64,000 nt of DNA, from positions 186,001 through 250,000 of the forward strand of contig NZ_NQOG01000002.1 in NCBI RefSeq assembly GCF_002270485.1, given 5' to 3'. Origin of the DNA: Anaerostipes hominis (ex Lee et al. 2021). Its GTDB lineage: Bacteria > Bacillota > Clostridia > Lachnospirales > Lachnospiraceae. Below, one piece after another: positions 25,222-34,115 of the stretch (position 1 is its first letter; each line of letters starts with the position of its first letter). Both the position numbers and the translations under genes were made by a program. Under the pieces are notes generated by a model. It did no database searches. It was not told where the DNA came from and saw only the letters and a program-made list of their open reading frames with translations.

Positions 25222-25713
25222 ATGGAAAAGTTTACTGGAAAAGTATGGGTGCTGGGCGATGATATCGATACGGATATCATCATTCCTACAGAGTATCTGG
25301 CGCTTCCGACCGTGGAAGACATGAAGCAGTATGGATTTTCTCCGCTGCGTCCGGAGCTGGCATCTCAGATAAAGGAAGGCGATATCATCGTGGCCGGAAA
25401 AAACTTTGGCTGCGGCTCCTCCAGAGAGCAGGCTCCTGAGATCATTAAGGCACTGAACGTCAAATGTGTCATTGCCAAATCCTTCGCGCGGATTTTCTTC
25501 CGCAACTCCATCAATAACGGGCTTTTGCTCATCGAAAATGACCAGATTCAGGAGAAGGTGAAGGAAGGGGATACTCTTGATGTAACGCTGGGCGAGTCTG
25601 TTGTGTATGACGGCAGGGAGTATCCGATCCAGCCGCTGCCTCAGAATCTGATGGACATTATAGAAGCCGGAGGACTGGTGGAAGCAATGAAAAAAAGAAA
25701 TGGGGTGAAATAG
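25222..25713 (+). CDS. leuD: IPM isomerase/homoaconitase-type dehydratase small subunit, copy 2
   Basis: Second small subunit, 163 residues. Signature GKNFGCGSSREQAPEIIKAL; substrate loop TEYLALPT. It is clearly diverged from copy 1, so the duplication is old or the pairs have separate origins. AAAGGAG precedes the start. The stop is one base before the second large subunit. Confidence 0.85.
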   Translation: MEKFTGKVWVLGDDIDTDIIIPTEYLALPTVEDMKQYGFSPLRPELASQIKEGDIIVAGKNFGCGSSREQAPEIIKALNVKCVIAKSFARIFFRNSINNGLLLIENDQIQEKVKEGDTLDVTLGESVVYDGREYPIQPLPQNLMDIIEAGGLVEAMKKRNGVK

Positions 25714-25714
25714 C

Positions 25715-26959
25715 ATGGGAAATACAATTATCGAAAAGATTATTAAAAGAAATACAGGGGCCCCGACAGTCTCCCCGGGACAGATCGTGACAGTCAATGT
25801 GGACCGCGTGATGATCCATGATATTTTTATCCCGTTTGTTGCAGAAAAGTTTGAGGAGATGGGATTTACAAAGCTGTGGGATTCGGACAGGGTGGTTTTG
25901 ATTTATGATCATCTGGTTCCGGCCAGTGCGGTGGAAGATATCCGGCATTTTAAGATTGGTGATGCGTTTGTAAAGAAATACGGACTGAAAAACATTCACA
26001 GAAACGATGGGATCTGCCATCAGCTCATGACAGAGTGCGGGTATGCCAAACCAGGAGACATTGTATTCGGAACTGACTCTCATACGACCACTTACGGATG
26101 CGTTGGCTGCTTTTCGTCAGGCATCGGGTACACGGAGATGGCTTCGATCTTAGGGACCGGAGAGATGTGGGTCAGAGTACCGGAAACGATCAAGGTTGTC
26201 ATCGACGGCAAACTTCCGGACAATGTATCTTCGAAAGATATTATCCTCAGACTGATCGGAGACCTCGGGGCCGACGGGGCTACTTACAAGGCTCTGGAGT
26301 TTTCCGGGAGCACAGTGGAAGAGATGAGTGTGGCTTCCAGGATGACAATTTCCAATATGGCCATCGAGGCTGGGGCAAAGGCGGCTTTGTTTGCGCCGGA
26401 TGAGAAGACAGCAGAGTATTCTGAAGTAGAGTTTTCCGATGTGGATTGGATTTACGGAGATGAGGATGCCGAGTATTGCAGGACGGTTGTCTATAAGGCA
26501 GAGGAGCTGGTTCCAGTGGTCGCATGTCCGTCTCAGGTGGATAAGATCAAACCAGTATCTGAGGTTGGAGGTACAGAACTTGACCAGGTATTCATCGGTT
26601 CCTGTACCAACGGAAGATTGGAAGATTTGAAAGCAGCGGCAGAAATCCTCGATGGGAAAAAGGTTGCTGATTTTGTGAAGCTGATCGTGACCCCTGCCAG
26701 CAGGAAAATTTATATGGAGGCATCTAAAGCCGGCTATCTGAAAATTCTTGCTGAGGCAGGAGCCATTATCACCCAGCCGGGATGCGGGCTTTGCTGTGGA
26801 AGAGCTGGGGGAATCCTCACCGACGGGGAGAAGATTCTAGCCACCAATAACAGAAATTTTCTTGGAAGAATGGGAACATCGAAGGTTGAGATTTATCTCG
26901 GGTCACCGAAGACGGCTGCGGCATCTGCTGTGGCTGGGAAGATTGTGGCGGCTGAGTAG
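25715..26959 (+). CDS. leuC: IPM isomerase/homoaconitase-type dehydratase large subunit, copy 2
   Basis: Second large subunit, 414 residues. Motifs: FGTDSHTTTYGCVGCF, the standard GSCTNGRLED, and PGCGLCCGRAGG, with the ligand cysteines in the usual CxxC spacing plus an extra adjacent cysteine. The C-terminus SAVAGKIV matches the archaeal-type branch. This copy keeps the standard SCTNGR and PGC motifs, so it is the better candidate for the real isopropylmalate isomerase. Four-gene order leuD-leuC-leuD-leuC ends in a strong terminator. Confidence 0.85.
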   Translation: MGNTIIEKIIKRNTGAPTVSPGQIVTVNVDRVMIHDIFIPFVAEKFEEMGFTKLWDSDRVVLIYDHLVPASAVEDIRHFKIGDAFVKKYGLKNIHRNDGICHQLMTECGYAKPGDIVFGTDSHTTTYGCVGCFSSGIGYTEMASILGTGEMWVRVPETIKVVIDGKLPDNVSSKDIILRLIGDLGADGATYKALEFSGSTVEEMSVASRMTISNMAIEAGAKAALFAPDEKTAEYSEVEFSDVDWIYGDEDAEYCRTVVYKAEELVPVVACPSQVDKIKPVSEVGGTELDQVFIGSCTNGRLEDLKAAAEILDGKKVADFVKLIVTPASRKIYMEASKAGYLKILAEAGAIITQPGCGLCCGRAGGILTDGEKILATNNRNFLGRMGTSKVEIYLGSPKTAAASAVAGKIVAAE

Positions 26960-26989
26960 AAAGCTCATTTGATATTAAAATAAAAGTTA

Positions 26990-27039
26990 AAACTTGTTCG
27001 AAATACGTTATGAAAGAAGTATTTCGAGCAAGTTTTTTA
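26990..27039. terminator. Intrinsic terminator after the leuDC block
   Basis: AAACTTGTTCGAAATAC pairs with GTATTTCGAGCAAGTTT, loop of 12 bases, followed by TTTTATTG. Confidence 0.9.
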
Positions 27040-27069
27040 TTGTTTAAAAACAAATTATAAAAATAGTTA

Positions 27070-27098
27070 TTGACAAATAATTCTACATAGTATAATAT
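27070..27098 (+). promoter_or_regulatory. Promoter of the 27-28 kb accessory cassette
   Basis: TTGACA followed by TATAAT after 15 bases, or by TAATAT after 17. Consensus boxes, about 45 bases before the start of the secreted-protein gene. Confidence 0.6.
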
Positions 27099-27143
27099 AA
27101 CTATATAGATAGTGAATAACAAAAATTTGATAAGGAGGAAGAT

Positions 27144-27785
27144 ATGAGGAAAATCAACTGTTTATTTTTAAGTTTGGTAATGATTTTTACAATTCAAGGG
27201 CATGTTTATGCATCGCCCAATGCTAGTACGACAAACGAAAATGACAAAACATTGGCAGTAATAACAAATCTAGAATCAGGAGAGAAAACTGTAGTTATTC
27301 CAAAAAGAATTTGTTCAACAACTTTACAACAGAAATCAAAACAAGGGGAGATAGAAAAGAGTTATGAGGTGGTAATTGAGATACCTAACACAGAGGCTAC
27401 TACTTTAGCAAGTGATAGTATTAGTAAAACTGCAACCAAAAAAGAGGTTAAAGTTACAGGAAAATTTAACTATACAACCCAATATCCAGATAAAGTAAAG
27501 GTGTCTAGCTGTTCAGGATCATGGAAACCCAAACTGCAGGGAGTATATGTAACAAATCGTGAAGTAGTTCTTCATGGCGGAGATGGACAACATATGAAAA
27601 AAAGACCTAGTAAAAATTCTTTTAGTTATAATACTAAATGGGGATATAAGCCTTATGTACCTCAATCCAGTTTATCAGGAACAGGCATGATTATGAACGC
27701 AGTAGGCAGAGTTGGTGGAATGAATTCAAAAGCTCAGATTGAATTAAAAATTAGTGGGAGCGATATTTTAGACAATCTAAAGTAA
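27144..27785 (+). CDS. Secreted protein of unknown function
   Basis: Protein of 213 residues that I do not recognise. The N-terminus is a clear signal peptide (INCLFLSLVMIFTIQGHVYA), with likely cleavage after YASP or nearby. The middle is rich in threonine and lysine; the C-terminal half has an aromatic, glycine-rich part (KFNYTTQYP, SGSWKPKLQGVYV, NTKWGYKPYVPQSSLSG) that suggests a beta-rich extracellular domain. No cysteine pair beyond a single CSGSW region. AAGGAGG precedes the ATG. Base composition is visibly more A+T-rich than the neighbouring leuDC genes. Cotranscribed with the next membrane protein. Confidence 0.75.
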   Translation: MRKINCLFLSLVMIFTIQGHVYASPNASTTNENDKTLAVITNLESGEKTVVIPKRICSTTLQQKSKQGEIEKSYEVVIEIPNTEATTLASDSISKTATKKEVKVTGKFNYTTQYPDKVKVSSCSGSWKPKLQGVYVTNREVVLHGGDGQHMKKRPSKNSFSYNTKWGYKPYVPQSSLSGTGMIMNAVGRVGGMNSKAQIELKISGSDILDNLK

Positions 27786-27806
27786 TCCATAAGAGGAGAA
27801 CAAATT

Positions 27807-28229
27807 TTGAACAAAAAACTAAATAAAATTTCAGCTATATTATGTGGTTTGTTTCTTCCGGTGCTGCTAACTTTGGCTATTCCTTTCCTTAAGATATTGT
27901 TTTTGAGCCAACATTATTATACCGGATATCTGGATGGAGATGCTATATATTATCTCGTAAAAGATTTTGTGACCAATGGAATATGGGCAATTGGAGTGCT
28001 TATTTATATTTTGTGGGTTATCAGGGATAAAACGAAGCTAACCATTATTTCAAATATTTTTATCATAATCTGTGCATTGTGTGGATGCTATATTGTATTG
28101 ATCAGAAGTAGCTTGCTGTATTTTGCAAAATACATAGACACTAGTACTTATACATTAGAATCAATTTTAATTATAATAGCATGTAGTTTACTGATCCGTA
28201 AGATTTACTTGTATTTAAGACATTCATAG
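27807..28229 (+). CDS. Small membrane protein of unknown function
   Basis: Protein of 140 residues from a TTG start with AGAGGAG eight bases upstream. About four hydrophobic helices (ILCGLFLPVLLTLAIPFL, WAIGVLIYILWVI, IISNIFIIICALCGCYIVL, LESILIIIACSLLI) and a basic C-terminus. No family recognised. It follows the secreted protein by 21 bases and shares its A+T-rich composition. The terminator after it closes a two-gene unit, which could be a partner, immunity or anchoring protein for the secreted product; that is only a guess. Confidence 0.7.
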   Translation: MNKKLNKISAILCGLFLPVLLTLAIPFLKILFLSQHYYTGYLDGDAIYYLVKDFVTNGIWAIGVLIYILWVIRDKTKLTIISNIFIIICALCGCYIVLIRSSLLYFAKYIDTSTYTLESILIIIACSLLIRKIYLYLRHS

Positions 28230-28253
28230 AGAGATTCAACAATGATATTATAA

Positions 28254-28305
28254 CTCCTGCAAAGACAGAAGGAATACAAAATCCTGTCTTTACAGGAGCT
28301 TTTTT
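28254..28305. terminator. Intrinsic terminator
   Basis: CTCCTGCAAAGACAG and CTGTCTTTACAGGAG with a 15-base loop, followed by CTTTTTTG. Lies between convergent genes. Confidence 0.88.
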
Positions 28306-28316
28306 GTATAAAAAGA

Positions 28317-28874
28317 TCAATAGATAAGCAACCCAACAATTCCCGTAAACACAATTACAAATACAGGAGGCTTTTTAAACTTTCTCAGTAGAAGTACAGC
28401 GGTCCCGAATAAAATGGCCGCAGGAAGCTGAAAAGATGAAAGGACGACATGCTCATCCGTACCAAACAGGGTAAGCAGCAAGATGGAAAAAGCAGCGGAA
28501 AGTACAAGCCCTGAGGAAGATGCCTTCAGACCGTCCAGTACAGCGGACATATAGGATGAATCACTTTTCTTCTGGAAAAACCGGTATAGAAGGATGGAGA
28601 TGGTAAATCCTGAGATCACACATCCTACGGTTGCCACCACTGCGCCGGGGATTCCGGCTACGCGGATACCCACGAAGGAGGAAGTGTTGACTGCAATAGG
28701 ACCGGGCGTCATCTGTGAGATCGTAATGATATCGGTAAAATCCTGACTGGTAAGCCAATGCTTTGCCAGTACGACCTGTTCTTTGATCATCGGGAGGATC
28801 GCATAGCCTCCGCCGATGCTGAACAGGCCGATTTTAAAGAATGTACTGAACAAACGGACCAGATTTAAGAGCAT
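28317..28874 (-). CDS. chrA: Chromate transporter family protein, half-size (second)
   Basis: Half-size CHR-family membrane protein of 185 residues. The start at 28874 has AAAGGAGG upstream. The conserved N-terminal FKIGLFSIGGGYAILPMI and SQMTPGPIAVNTSSFVG motifs are intact, followed by about five membrane helices. It pairs with the homologous half encoded upstream; such split pairs form one transporter with opposite topologies. Overlaps that gene by ten bases. Named for chromate efflux, but substrates in anaerobes are mostly untested. Confidence 0.88.
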   Translation of the reverse strand: MLLNLVRLFSTFFKIGLFSIGGGYAILPMIKEQVVLAKHWLTSQDFTDIITISQMTPGPIAVNTSSFVGIRVAGIPGAVVATVGCVISGFTISILLYRFFQKKSDSSYMSAVLDGLKASSSGLVLSAAFSILLLTLFGTDEHVVLSSFQLPAAILFGTAVLLLRKFKKPPVFVIVFTGIVGLLIY

Positions 28875-29443
28875 GTCTGACACCTCCTTTTTTTATGGAG
28901 CCATACTTTAAACAGGCAAAGCACAGAACATAAGATTAAAATCAGCATGGCATTGATGTGGAAGACGAGGTTGGATAAAAAAGCAGCAGGAACCATGAGG
29001 GTAAGAAAAAGAGACTTCTTTTTCAGAATTATGCGGCACATATCTGTGATATAGTCAACGATCAGTGCCGCCGCTCCTGCCTGCATGCCAAGGAGAACGG
29101 CGGATACGATGTGACTGCTCCTGAAAGCCTGATATCCTGCGGAAATTATGGAAAGCAGGATCAGCGGCGGCAGGATGGCCGCGATACAGCTTATGACTGC
29201 TCCTTTTAATCTGGCTATCCTGTATCCTGTGAGAGCCGAAAGATTAATCGCGATGGCTCCAGGAGAAGACTGGGCAATTGCTGCGATATCAAAAAGCTCC
29301 TTCTCGGATAAAACATGACGGTTTGTCACAAAATGTTTTTTTAACATGGGAACGACCACATAGCCGCCGCCAAAAGTAAAAGCACTGACAATCAAATTGA
29401 CACGGAACAGCCAGGCATATTGTTTTAGTATATCTTTATTCAT
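28865..29443 (-). CDS. chrA: Chromate transporter family protein, half-size (first)
   Basis: First CHR half, 192 residues. Motifs AFTFGGGYVVVPMLKKHF and AIAQSSPGAIAINLSALTGYR. GGGGAAATCCG lies upstream of the ATG. Divergent from a LysR-type regulator across a 106-base A+T-rich region, the usual layout for LysR control of a transporter pair. Confidence 0.88.
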   Translation of the reverse strand: MNKDILKQYAWLFRVNLIVSAFTFGGGYVVVPMLKKHFVTNRHVLSEKELFDIAAIAQSSPGAIAINLSALTGYRIARLKGAVISCIAAILPPLILLSIISAGYQAFRSSHIVSAVLLGMQAGAAALIVDYITDMCRIILKKKSLFLTLMVPAAFLSNLVFHINAMLILILCSVLCLFKVWLHKKRRCQTCS

Positions 29444-29549
29444 AACGGATTTCCCCTTTTTTTAACAGTATACGTTTTTTCGAAACATAAAGAAAATTAT
29501 ATTATTTTATATATAACATGTTAAAATAGTAATGATAGGAGGGAAAGCC

Positions 29550-30443
29550 ATGACGATAAGGCGTTTATATATTTTTAAAACAGTATGCGAGGAAGGAAGT
29601 GTCACCGGGGCTGCGAAGAAGCTCTATATGACCCAGCCGGCAGTATCACATGTGATCCATGAACTGGAAGAAGAACTTGGCACTGTGCTGTTTGACCGTA
29701 TATCAAAGAAAGTATTTTTAAACCAGACGGGCAAATTATTATTAAAAAAGACAGTCCGCATCCTGGAGCTTTATGAGGATCTGGAAAAAGGAGTGTATGA
29801 CTTGGAGAACCAGGCTGTACTCCGTGTAGGGGCCAGCATAACCATATCAAGCTTCTGGCTGCCCGGGGCTATGAAACGATTTCAGGATACATATCCCGGA
29901 ACGCCGGTCAGTGTTCAGGTATGCAAGGCTTCGGATGTCCTTTCCATGCTCCACAATAATGAGATCGATCTGGCGCTGATCGAGGGCGCTGTCTCAGACA
30001 GTACGCTGGACAGCACGGTCTTTTCTTCGTTTCGTCTGTTTGCTTTTTGTTCTCCGGACCATCCATGGGCAAACGTTAAGGACATTGAACTTGAAAGACT
30101 TCTGGAACAGCCGCTTCTGCTTCGTGAAAAGGGAAGTGCGACCAGGGACGTGCTGGATAGCGTACTTCTTTTACATGATCTGAGGGCCGATCCTTTTTGG
30201 ACCAGTGTAAACTCTCAGGTATTGATTCGTGCGGCAGAGGAAGGGCTCGGAATCACCGTGCTGCCGGAACGCCTTGCGGCAGAGGAAGTCTCAAAAGGAA
30301 AATTAAAGAAAATAGAAATCAGGGGCATAGAACTCAAGAATGAGAATCATATCGTTGTCCATAAGGATAAATACCGGACAGGGCCTATGAAAGAATTCAT
30401 CAATATTTTGCTTGAGGGAAATGAAAATATAAGTGATTTGTGA
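29550..30443 (+). CDS. LysR family transcriptional regulator
   Basis: Protein of 297 residues. The ATG at 29550 is preferred because AGGAGG lies inside the reading frame of the ATG at 29532. The N-terminal winged helix is typical (TVCEEGSVTGAAKKLYMTQPAVSHVI), followed by a two-lobed effector domain. It is divergent from the chromate-type transporter pair and probably regulates it; CDF and MATE transporter genes follow on the same strand. Confidence 0.9.
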   Translation: MTIRRLYIFKTVCEEGSVTGAAKKLYMTQPAVSHVIHELEEELGTVLFDRISKKVFLNQTGKLLLKKTVRILELYEDLEKGVYDLENQAVLRVGASITISSFWLPGAMKRFQDTYPGTPVSVQVCKASDVLSMLHNNEIDLALIEGAVSDSTLDSTVFSSFRLFAFCSPDHPWANVKDIELERLLEQPLLLREKGSATRDVLDSVLLLHDLRADPFWTSVNSQVLIRAAEEGLGITVLPERLAAEEVSKGKLKKIEIRGIELKNENHIVVHKDKYRTGPMKEFINILLEGNENISDL

Positions 30444-30481
30444 TACAATGGAAAATATTTGACACAAGGGGATGAAAAATT

Positions 30482-31648
30482 ATGACAGAATTATTGATAT
30501 CGGCATTTATTAAGAATAAGGATGATTTAAAAAACCATAAAGTCCGTCAGGCCTATGGCACAATGGGAGGAGCAGTGGGTATATTCTGCAATATATTTCT
30601 CTTTGCAGGGAAACTGACTGCGGGGATTCTCACAGGGGCCATTTCCATCACCGCAGATGCCTTCAATAACCTTTCTGACGCGGCATCTTCCATCATCACA
30701 CTGGTTGGTTTCCACATGGCAGGGCGTCCGGCGGACAAGAATCACCCGTTCGGACATGGAAGAATCGAATATATTTCAGGACTCCTGGTTTCTTTGGCTA
30801 TACTGTTAATGGGATTTGAATTATTAAAATCTTCTGTTAATAAAATCTTCAGCCCGGAAGACATTATGTTCCGTCCGGTGTCCATAGGGATTCTTATTGT
30901 ATCCATTCTGGTGAAATTCTGGATGTCAGCTTTCAATAAAAAGGTCGGAAATCTGATCGACTCAGAGGCCATGAAGGCCACAGCCACAGACAGCTTAAGC
31001 GACTGTATCGCTACAACGGCAGTTCTGGGCGGGATGCTGATTTTCAGGTTTGCCGGGATCAACGTGGACGGATATGTAGGTATTTTAGTGGCCGGATTTG
31101 TTATGTGGGCCGGATTCGGAGCGGCAAAGGATACTCTCTCGCCTCTGCTTGGAACCGCTCCCGATGTGGAACTGGTGGAGAACATACAAAATGAGGTTTT
31201 AAATAATGAGCTGATCGTAGGGGTGCATGATATCATCGTACATGACTACGGCCCGGGCCGGCGGATGATCTCTCTTCACGCCGAGGTGCCGTACAATGTT
31301 GATATTTTGGAGGCACATGACGTGATTGACAACATTGAATATCATCTGATGCATAAGTTTAATTGTGACGCCACCATTCATATGGATCCGGTTGTCACGG
31401 ATGATGAGGAGACAAACGAGGCAAGAATGATGGTGGAAAAGATCGTAAAAGAATGCGGAACCGAACTGTCTATCCATGATTTCAGAATGGTAGAGGGAAA
31501 AACGCACAACAACTTGATCTTTGACCTGGTGGTGCCCTATGAATGTGACCAGGAAGTGGGGGATATTACGACTTATATCAGAAAGGAGATCAGAAGGCAC
31601 CGGGAAAATTACTTTGCAGTGATCAAAGTGGACCGGAGTTATATCTGA
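30482..31648 (+). CDS. Cation diffusion facilitator family metal efflux transporter
   Basis: Protein of 388 residues with about six membrane segments and a long cytoplasmic C-terminal domain. Metal-site motifs are SITADAFNNLSDAAS and HPFGHGRIEY in the early helices, and ATATDSLSD in the fifth. CDF proteins exchange Zn2+, Fe2+ or Mn2+ for protons. The C-terminal part has two His-rich stretches (HDIIVHDYG, IHMDPV). AAGGGGATG lies before the ATG. The gene starts 38 bases after lysR. Confidence 0.9.
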   Translation: MTELLISAFIKNKDDLKNHKVRQAYGTMGGAVGIFCNIFLFAGKLTAGILTGAISITADAFNNLSDAASSIITLVGFHMAGRPADKNHPFGHGRIEYISGLLVSLAILLMGFELLKSSVNKIFSPEDIMFRPVSIGILIVSILVKFWMSAFNKKVGNLIDSEAMKATATDSLSDCIATTAVLGGMLIFRFAGINVDGYVGILVAGFVMWAGFGAAKDTLSPLLGTAPDVELVENIQNEVLNNELIVGVHDIIVHDYGPGRRMISLHAEVPYNVDILEAHDVIDNIEYHLMHKFNCDATIHMDPVVTDDEETNEARMMVEKIVKECGTELSIHDFRMVEGKTHNNLIFDLVVPYECDQEVGDITTYIRKEIRRHRENYFAVIKVDRSYI

Positions 31649-31658
31649 ACAATGAAAG

Positions 31659-33047
31659 ATGAAGGAACAGCTGACCAATGACATGAGTGTAGGAAATCCC
31701 GCAAAGAAGTTATTTTTCTTTGCGGTTCCCATTGTGCTGGGCAATTTATTTCAGCAGCTTTATAATATTATTGATTCTATGGTAGTGGGAAGATTCGTCG
31801 GTGCACAGGCACTTGCCGCCGTCGGAGCATCGACGGCCATTGTTTTTTTATTTGTAGCAGTTGCGACCGGTTCCAGCATCGGTTATTCTGTTGTCATTTC
31901 TCAGCTGTTCGGGGCAAAGGATCAGGACCGGATGATGACGGCGATCTATACGGCCTTAATTTCCACATTTGTGTTGGGACTGATTTTAATGATTATCGGT
32001 GTGGCCGGTACAGGAGGAATCCTCGTATTGATGAGGACACCGGCGGATATTTACCGGGATGCCGCCAATTATCTGAGAATCTATATGTTCGGCCTTGTGT
32101 TTTTATTTATGTATAATACTTTAAATGCGGTTTATAATGCACTTGGCGCGTCAAAAATTCCTCTTTATTTTCTGGCAGGCTCTTCAATTTTGAATATTGT
32201 GCTGGATTTGTATTTTGTGATCCGGCTTCAGATGGGAGTGACCGGGGTTGCATGGGCAACTCTGATCGCACAGGGGCTGGCGGCAGTCATTTCGTTTATC
32301 AATCTGCTGTTCCGTCTTAAGAAGATAGAGACAGAAAAAAAGCCGGTTTTATTTGACCGAAAGATCCTTGTCCAGATGGGACGGATTGCAGTACCGTCTA
32401 TGGTGCAGCAGTCTATCGTCTCGTTCGGCATGGTGTTTGTACAAAGTCTTGTCAACAGTTTCGGATCTGTGGTGCTTGCAGGATATACGGCGGCTACGAA
32501 GATTGACTCGATTGCGATCATGCCGATGGTAAATGTGGGGAATGCAGTGTCTACGTTTACGGCGCAGAATATCGGGGCGAAAAAACCGGAACGGATCAGA
32601 GAAGGGCTGAGAGCGGGAAGGCTCATGGCAGCAGGCATCGCGGCTGTCATTACGGGAATTCTGTTTTTTAAGGGGGATGTGCTGGTTGCCCAGTTTGTGG
32701 ATGAGACGTCCAATGCCGGAGTCATTGCCATAGGTGTGGATTATTTAAGGGTCGTATCTGTGTTTTATGCACTGATGGGACTTATGAATGTGGTAAATGC
32801 GGTTCTCCGTGGATCAGGAGATGTGGGTGTATTTATGGCGGGCACCCTCTGCAATTTCGGATGCAGGGTAATATTTGCTTATATCCTGGCTCATTTTCTG
32901 GGAGCGTCCGGAATCTGGTGGTCTATCCCGATCGGATGGGCTGCGGCATTTACGATCGGAACCTTGAGATATCGAAGCGGCAAGTGGAAGGAAAAAGGAA
33001 TTGTGGAGCGGGAGAAAGATTGTAAAGAGACGGGGGAAAGTATATAA
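31659..33047 (+). CDS. MATE family efflux transporter
   Basis: Multidrug or toxin exporter of 462 residues and about 12 membrane helices in two similar halves (PIVLGNLFQQLYNIIDSMVVG in the first, RIAVPSMVQQSIVSFGMVFVQ in the second). The ribosome-binding site before the chosen ATG is weak, and a start a few codons away is possible. The TAA shares a base with the ATG of the next gene. Confidence 0.92.
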   Translation: MKEQLTNDMSVGNPAKKLFFFAVPIVLGNLFQQLYNIIDSMVVGRFVGAQALAAVGASTAIVFLFVAVATGSSIGYSVVISQLFGAKDQDRMMTAIYTALISTFVLGLILMIIGVAGTGGILVLMRTPADIYRDAANYLRIYMFGLVFLFMYNTLNAVYNALGASKIPLYFLAGSSILNIVLDLYFVIRLQMGVTGVAWATLIAQGLAAVISFINLLFRLKKIETEKKPVLFDRKILVQMGRIAVPSMVQQSIVSFGMVFVQSLVNSFGSVVLAGYTAATKIDSIAIMPMVNVGNAVSTFTAQNIGAKKPERIREGLRAGRLMAAGIAAVITGILFFKGDVLVAQFVDETSNAGVIAIGVDYLRVVSVFYALMGLMNVVNAVLRGSGDVGVFMAGTLCNFGCRVIFAYILAHFLGASGIWWSIPIGWAAAFTIGTLRYRSGKWKEKGIVEREKDCKETGESI

Positions 33048-33415
33048 TGATGACAAAGATAAAGATTTACCGGGAAAATTATGAGCATTTGCCCAAGCGT
33101 TTTGTTGATAAAATTGAATCGGATCTTGACTATTTGATAAAAGCTGATATTCCCGGTTTAAAAGGAGTGTACTTATTCGGCAGCTGTGCGCGGGGAAATA
33201 TCCGAAATGGCAGTGATATAGACCTGCTTATATTTACAGAACAAAAATTGGAAGACAGGGCATTGGCGGCGGATATCAGATGGACCTTAGATGATGAGAT
33301 ATCCGGTATATCCACGGATGTAGTCTATACCAACGAGGAGTCCATAAAGGAAAATACTATTTTTAAGAGAATATTGAACAGAGATAAAAAGTTAATACTG
33401 GAGGTGATGAAATGA
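33047..33415 (+). CDS. Minimal nucleotidyltransferase (MNT) domain protein
   Basis: Protein of 122 residues. The active-site pattern is complete: GSCARGNIRNGSDIDLL fits GS-x10-DxD, and a third aspartate follows in STDVVYT. Such proteins are the antitoxin partner in MNT/HEPN modules and can add AMP to the HEPN protein. It overlaps the MATE gene by one base and the HEPN gene by four, so the module may ride on the transporter transcript. Confidence 0.9.
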   Translation: MMTKIKIYRENYEHLPKRFVDKIESDLDYLIKADIPGLKGVYLFGSCARGNIRNGSDIDLLIFTEQKLEDRALAADIRWTLDDEISGISTDVVYTNEESIKENTIFKRILNRDKKLILEVMK

Positions 33416-33813
33416 TTAAAAATAACTACCTGGACATTGCAAAAAATGACTTGGAGTATCTTGAATCTATCCTCGCTGTGGGGAGTACTTTCTATAATCA
33501 GCTTGCAGTACAGTGTCAGCAGGTAACAGAGAAATTTCTGAAAGGCTACCTGGAATTGTGCTTTTTAGATGAAGATGTTTCGGACTTATTAAGAAAGCAT
33601 AATATGAAAAAGATTGCAGTCAGAATGAATCAGTGGAAGCCGGATTTAAAGCTGGATACAGTGGGTCTGGCCTATTTGACAGATTTTTATTATGATGCCA
33701 GATATCCCGGCGACGATTTTTATACAGTGACGAAAGAAGAATTTGATAAATGTAAGAAAATTATGTACGATACTATTTCAAAACTGAAAGAGATTCCAAT
33801 TAAAAATTTTTAA
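33412..33813 (+). CDS. HEPN domain protein paired with MNT
   Basis: All-helical protein of 133 residues overlapping the MNT gene (ATGA). Features of the COG2250-type HEPN family are NDLEYLESILAVG at the start, VQCQQVTEKFLKGYL, RKHNMKKIAVRMN and the DARYPGDDFY loop. The RNase motif R-x4-6-H is not visible, so this may not be an active RNase toxin. It may bind nucleotides or be a regulatory partner. Toxin-antitoxin function is inferred from the pairing only. Confidence 0.82.
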   Translation: MIKNNYLDIAKNDLEYLESILAVGSTFYNQLAVQCQQVTEKFLKGYLELCFLDEDVSDLLRKHNMKKIAVRMNQWKPDLKLDTVGLAYLTDFYYDARYPGDDFYTVTKEEFDKCKKIMYDTISKLKEIPIKNF

Positions 33814-33832
33814 ATGGCGTGAGGTGAATTAT

Positions 33833-34102
33833 ATGCCGATTGTGTTAAAAGCTTATCAAGAGATTTCAAACAAACAGGCGATCGCAAATGCCATTTCTAA
33901 TGCGGTCTCTCATCTGTTGTCTGATCCTTCCGGCGAGCGGCTGGCCAATGATTATGTTCTGACACTGACGGAGGGGGAACTTCTGATTGAACAGATCGGA
34001 TATTTAAAGGGAAGTTCAGACCCGGAGATAAAAGAAATGAAGAGACTCAAACGAAGCCAGATCCGCAGGCTGGAATTGGAGGAATTTTCGAATAAGGAAT
34101 AA
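33833..34102 (+). CDS. Small protein of unknown function
   Basis: Protein of 89 residues; the ATG at 33833 has GAGGTG upstream and is preferred over a GTG three codons earlier. Helical and charged, with a basic C-terminal stretch (EMKRLKRSQIRRLELEEF). No family recognised. It follows the HEPN gene by 19 bases and is closed by a terminator, so it may be the third gene of the MNT/HEPN unit. Confidence 0.65.
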   Translation: MPIVLKAYQEISNKQAIANAISNAVSHLLSDPSGERLANDYVLTLTEGELLIEQIGYLKGSSDPEIKEMKRLKRSQIRRLELEEFSNKE

Positions 34103-34115
34103 GATGAAAGAATCA

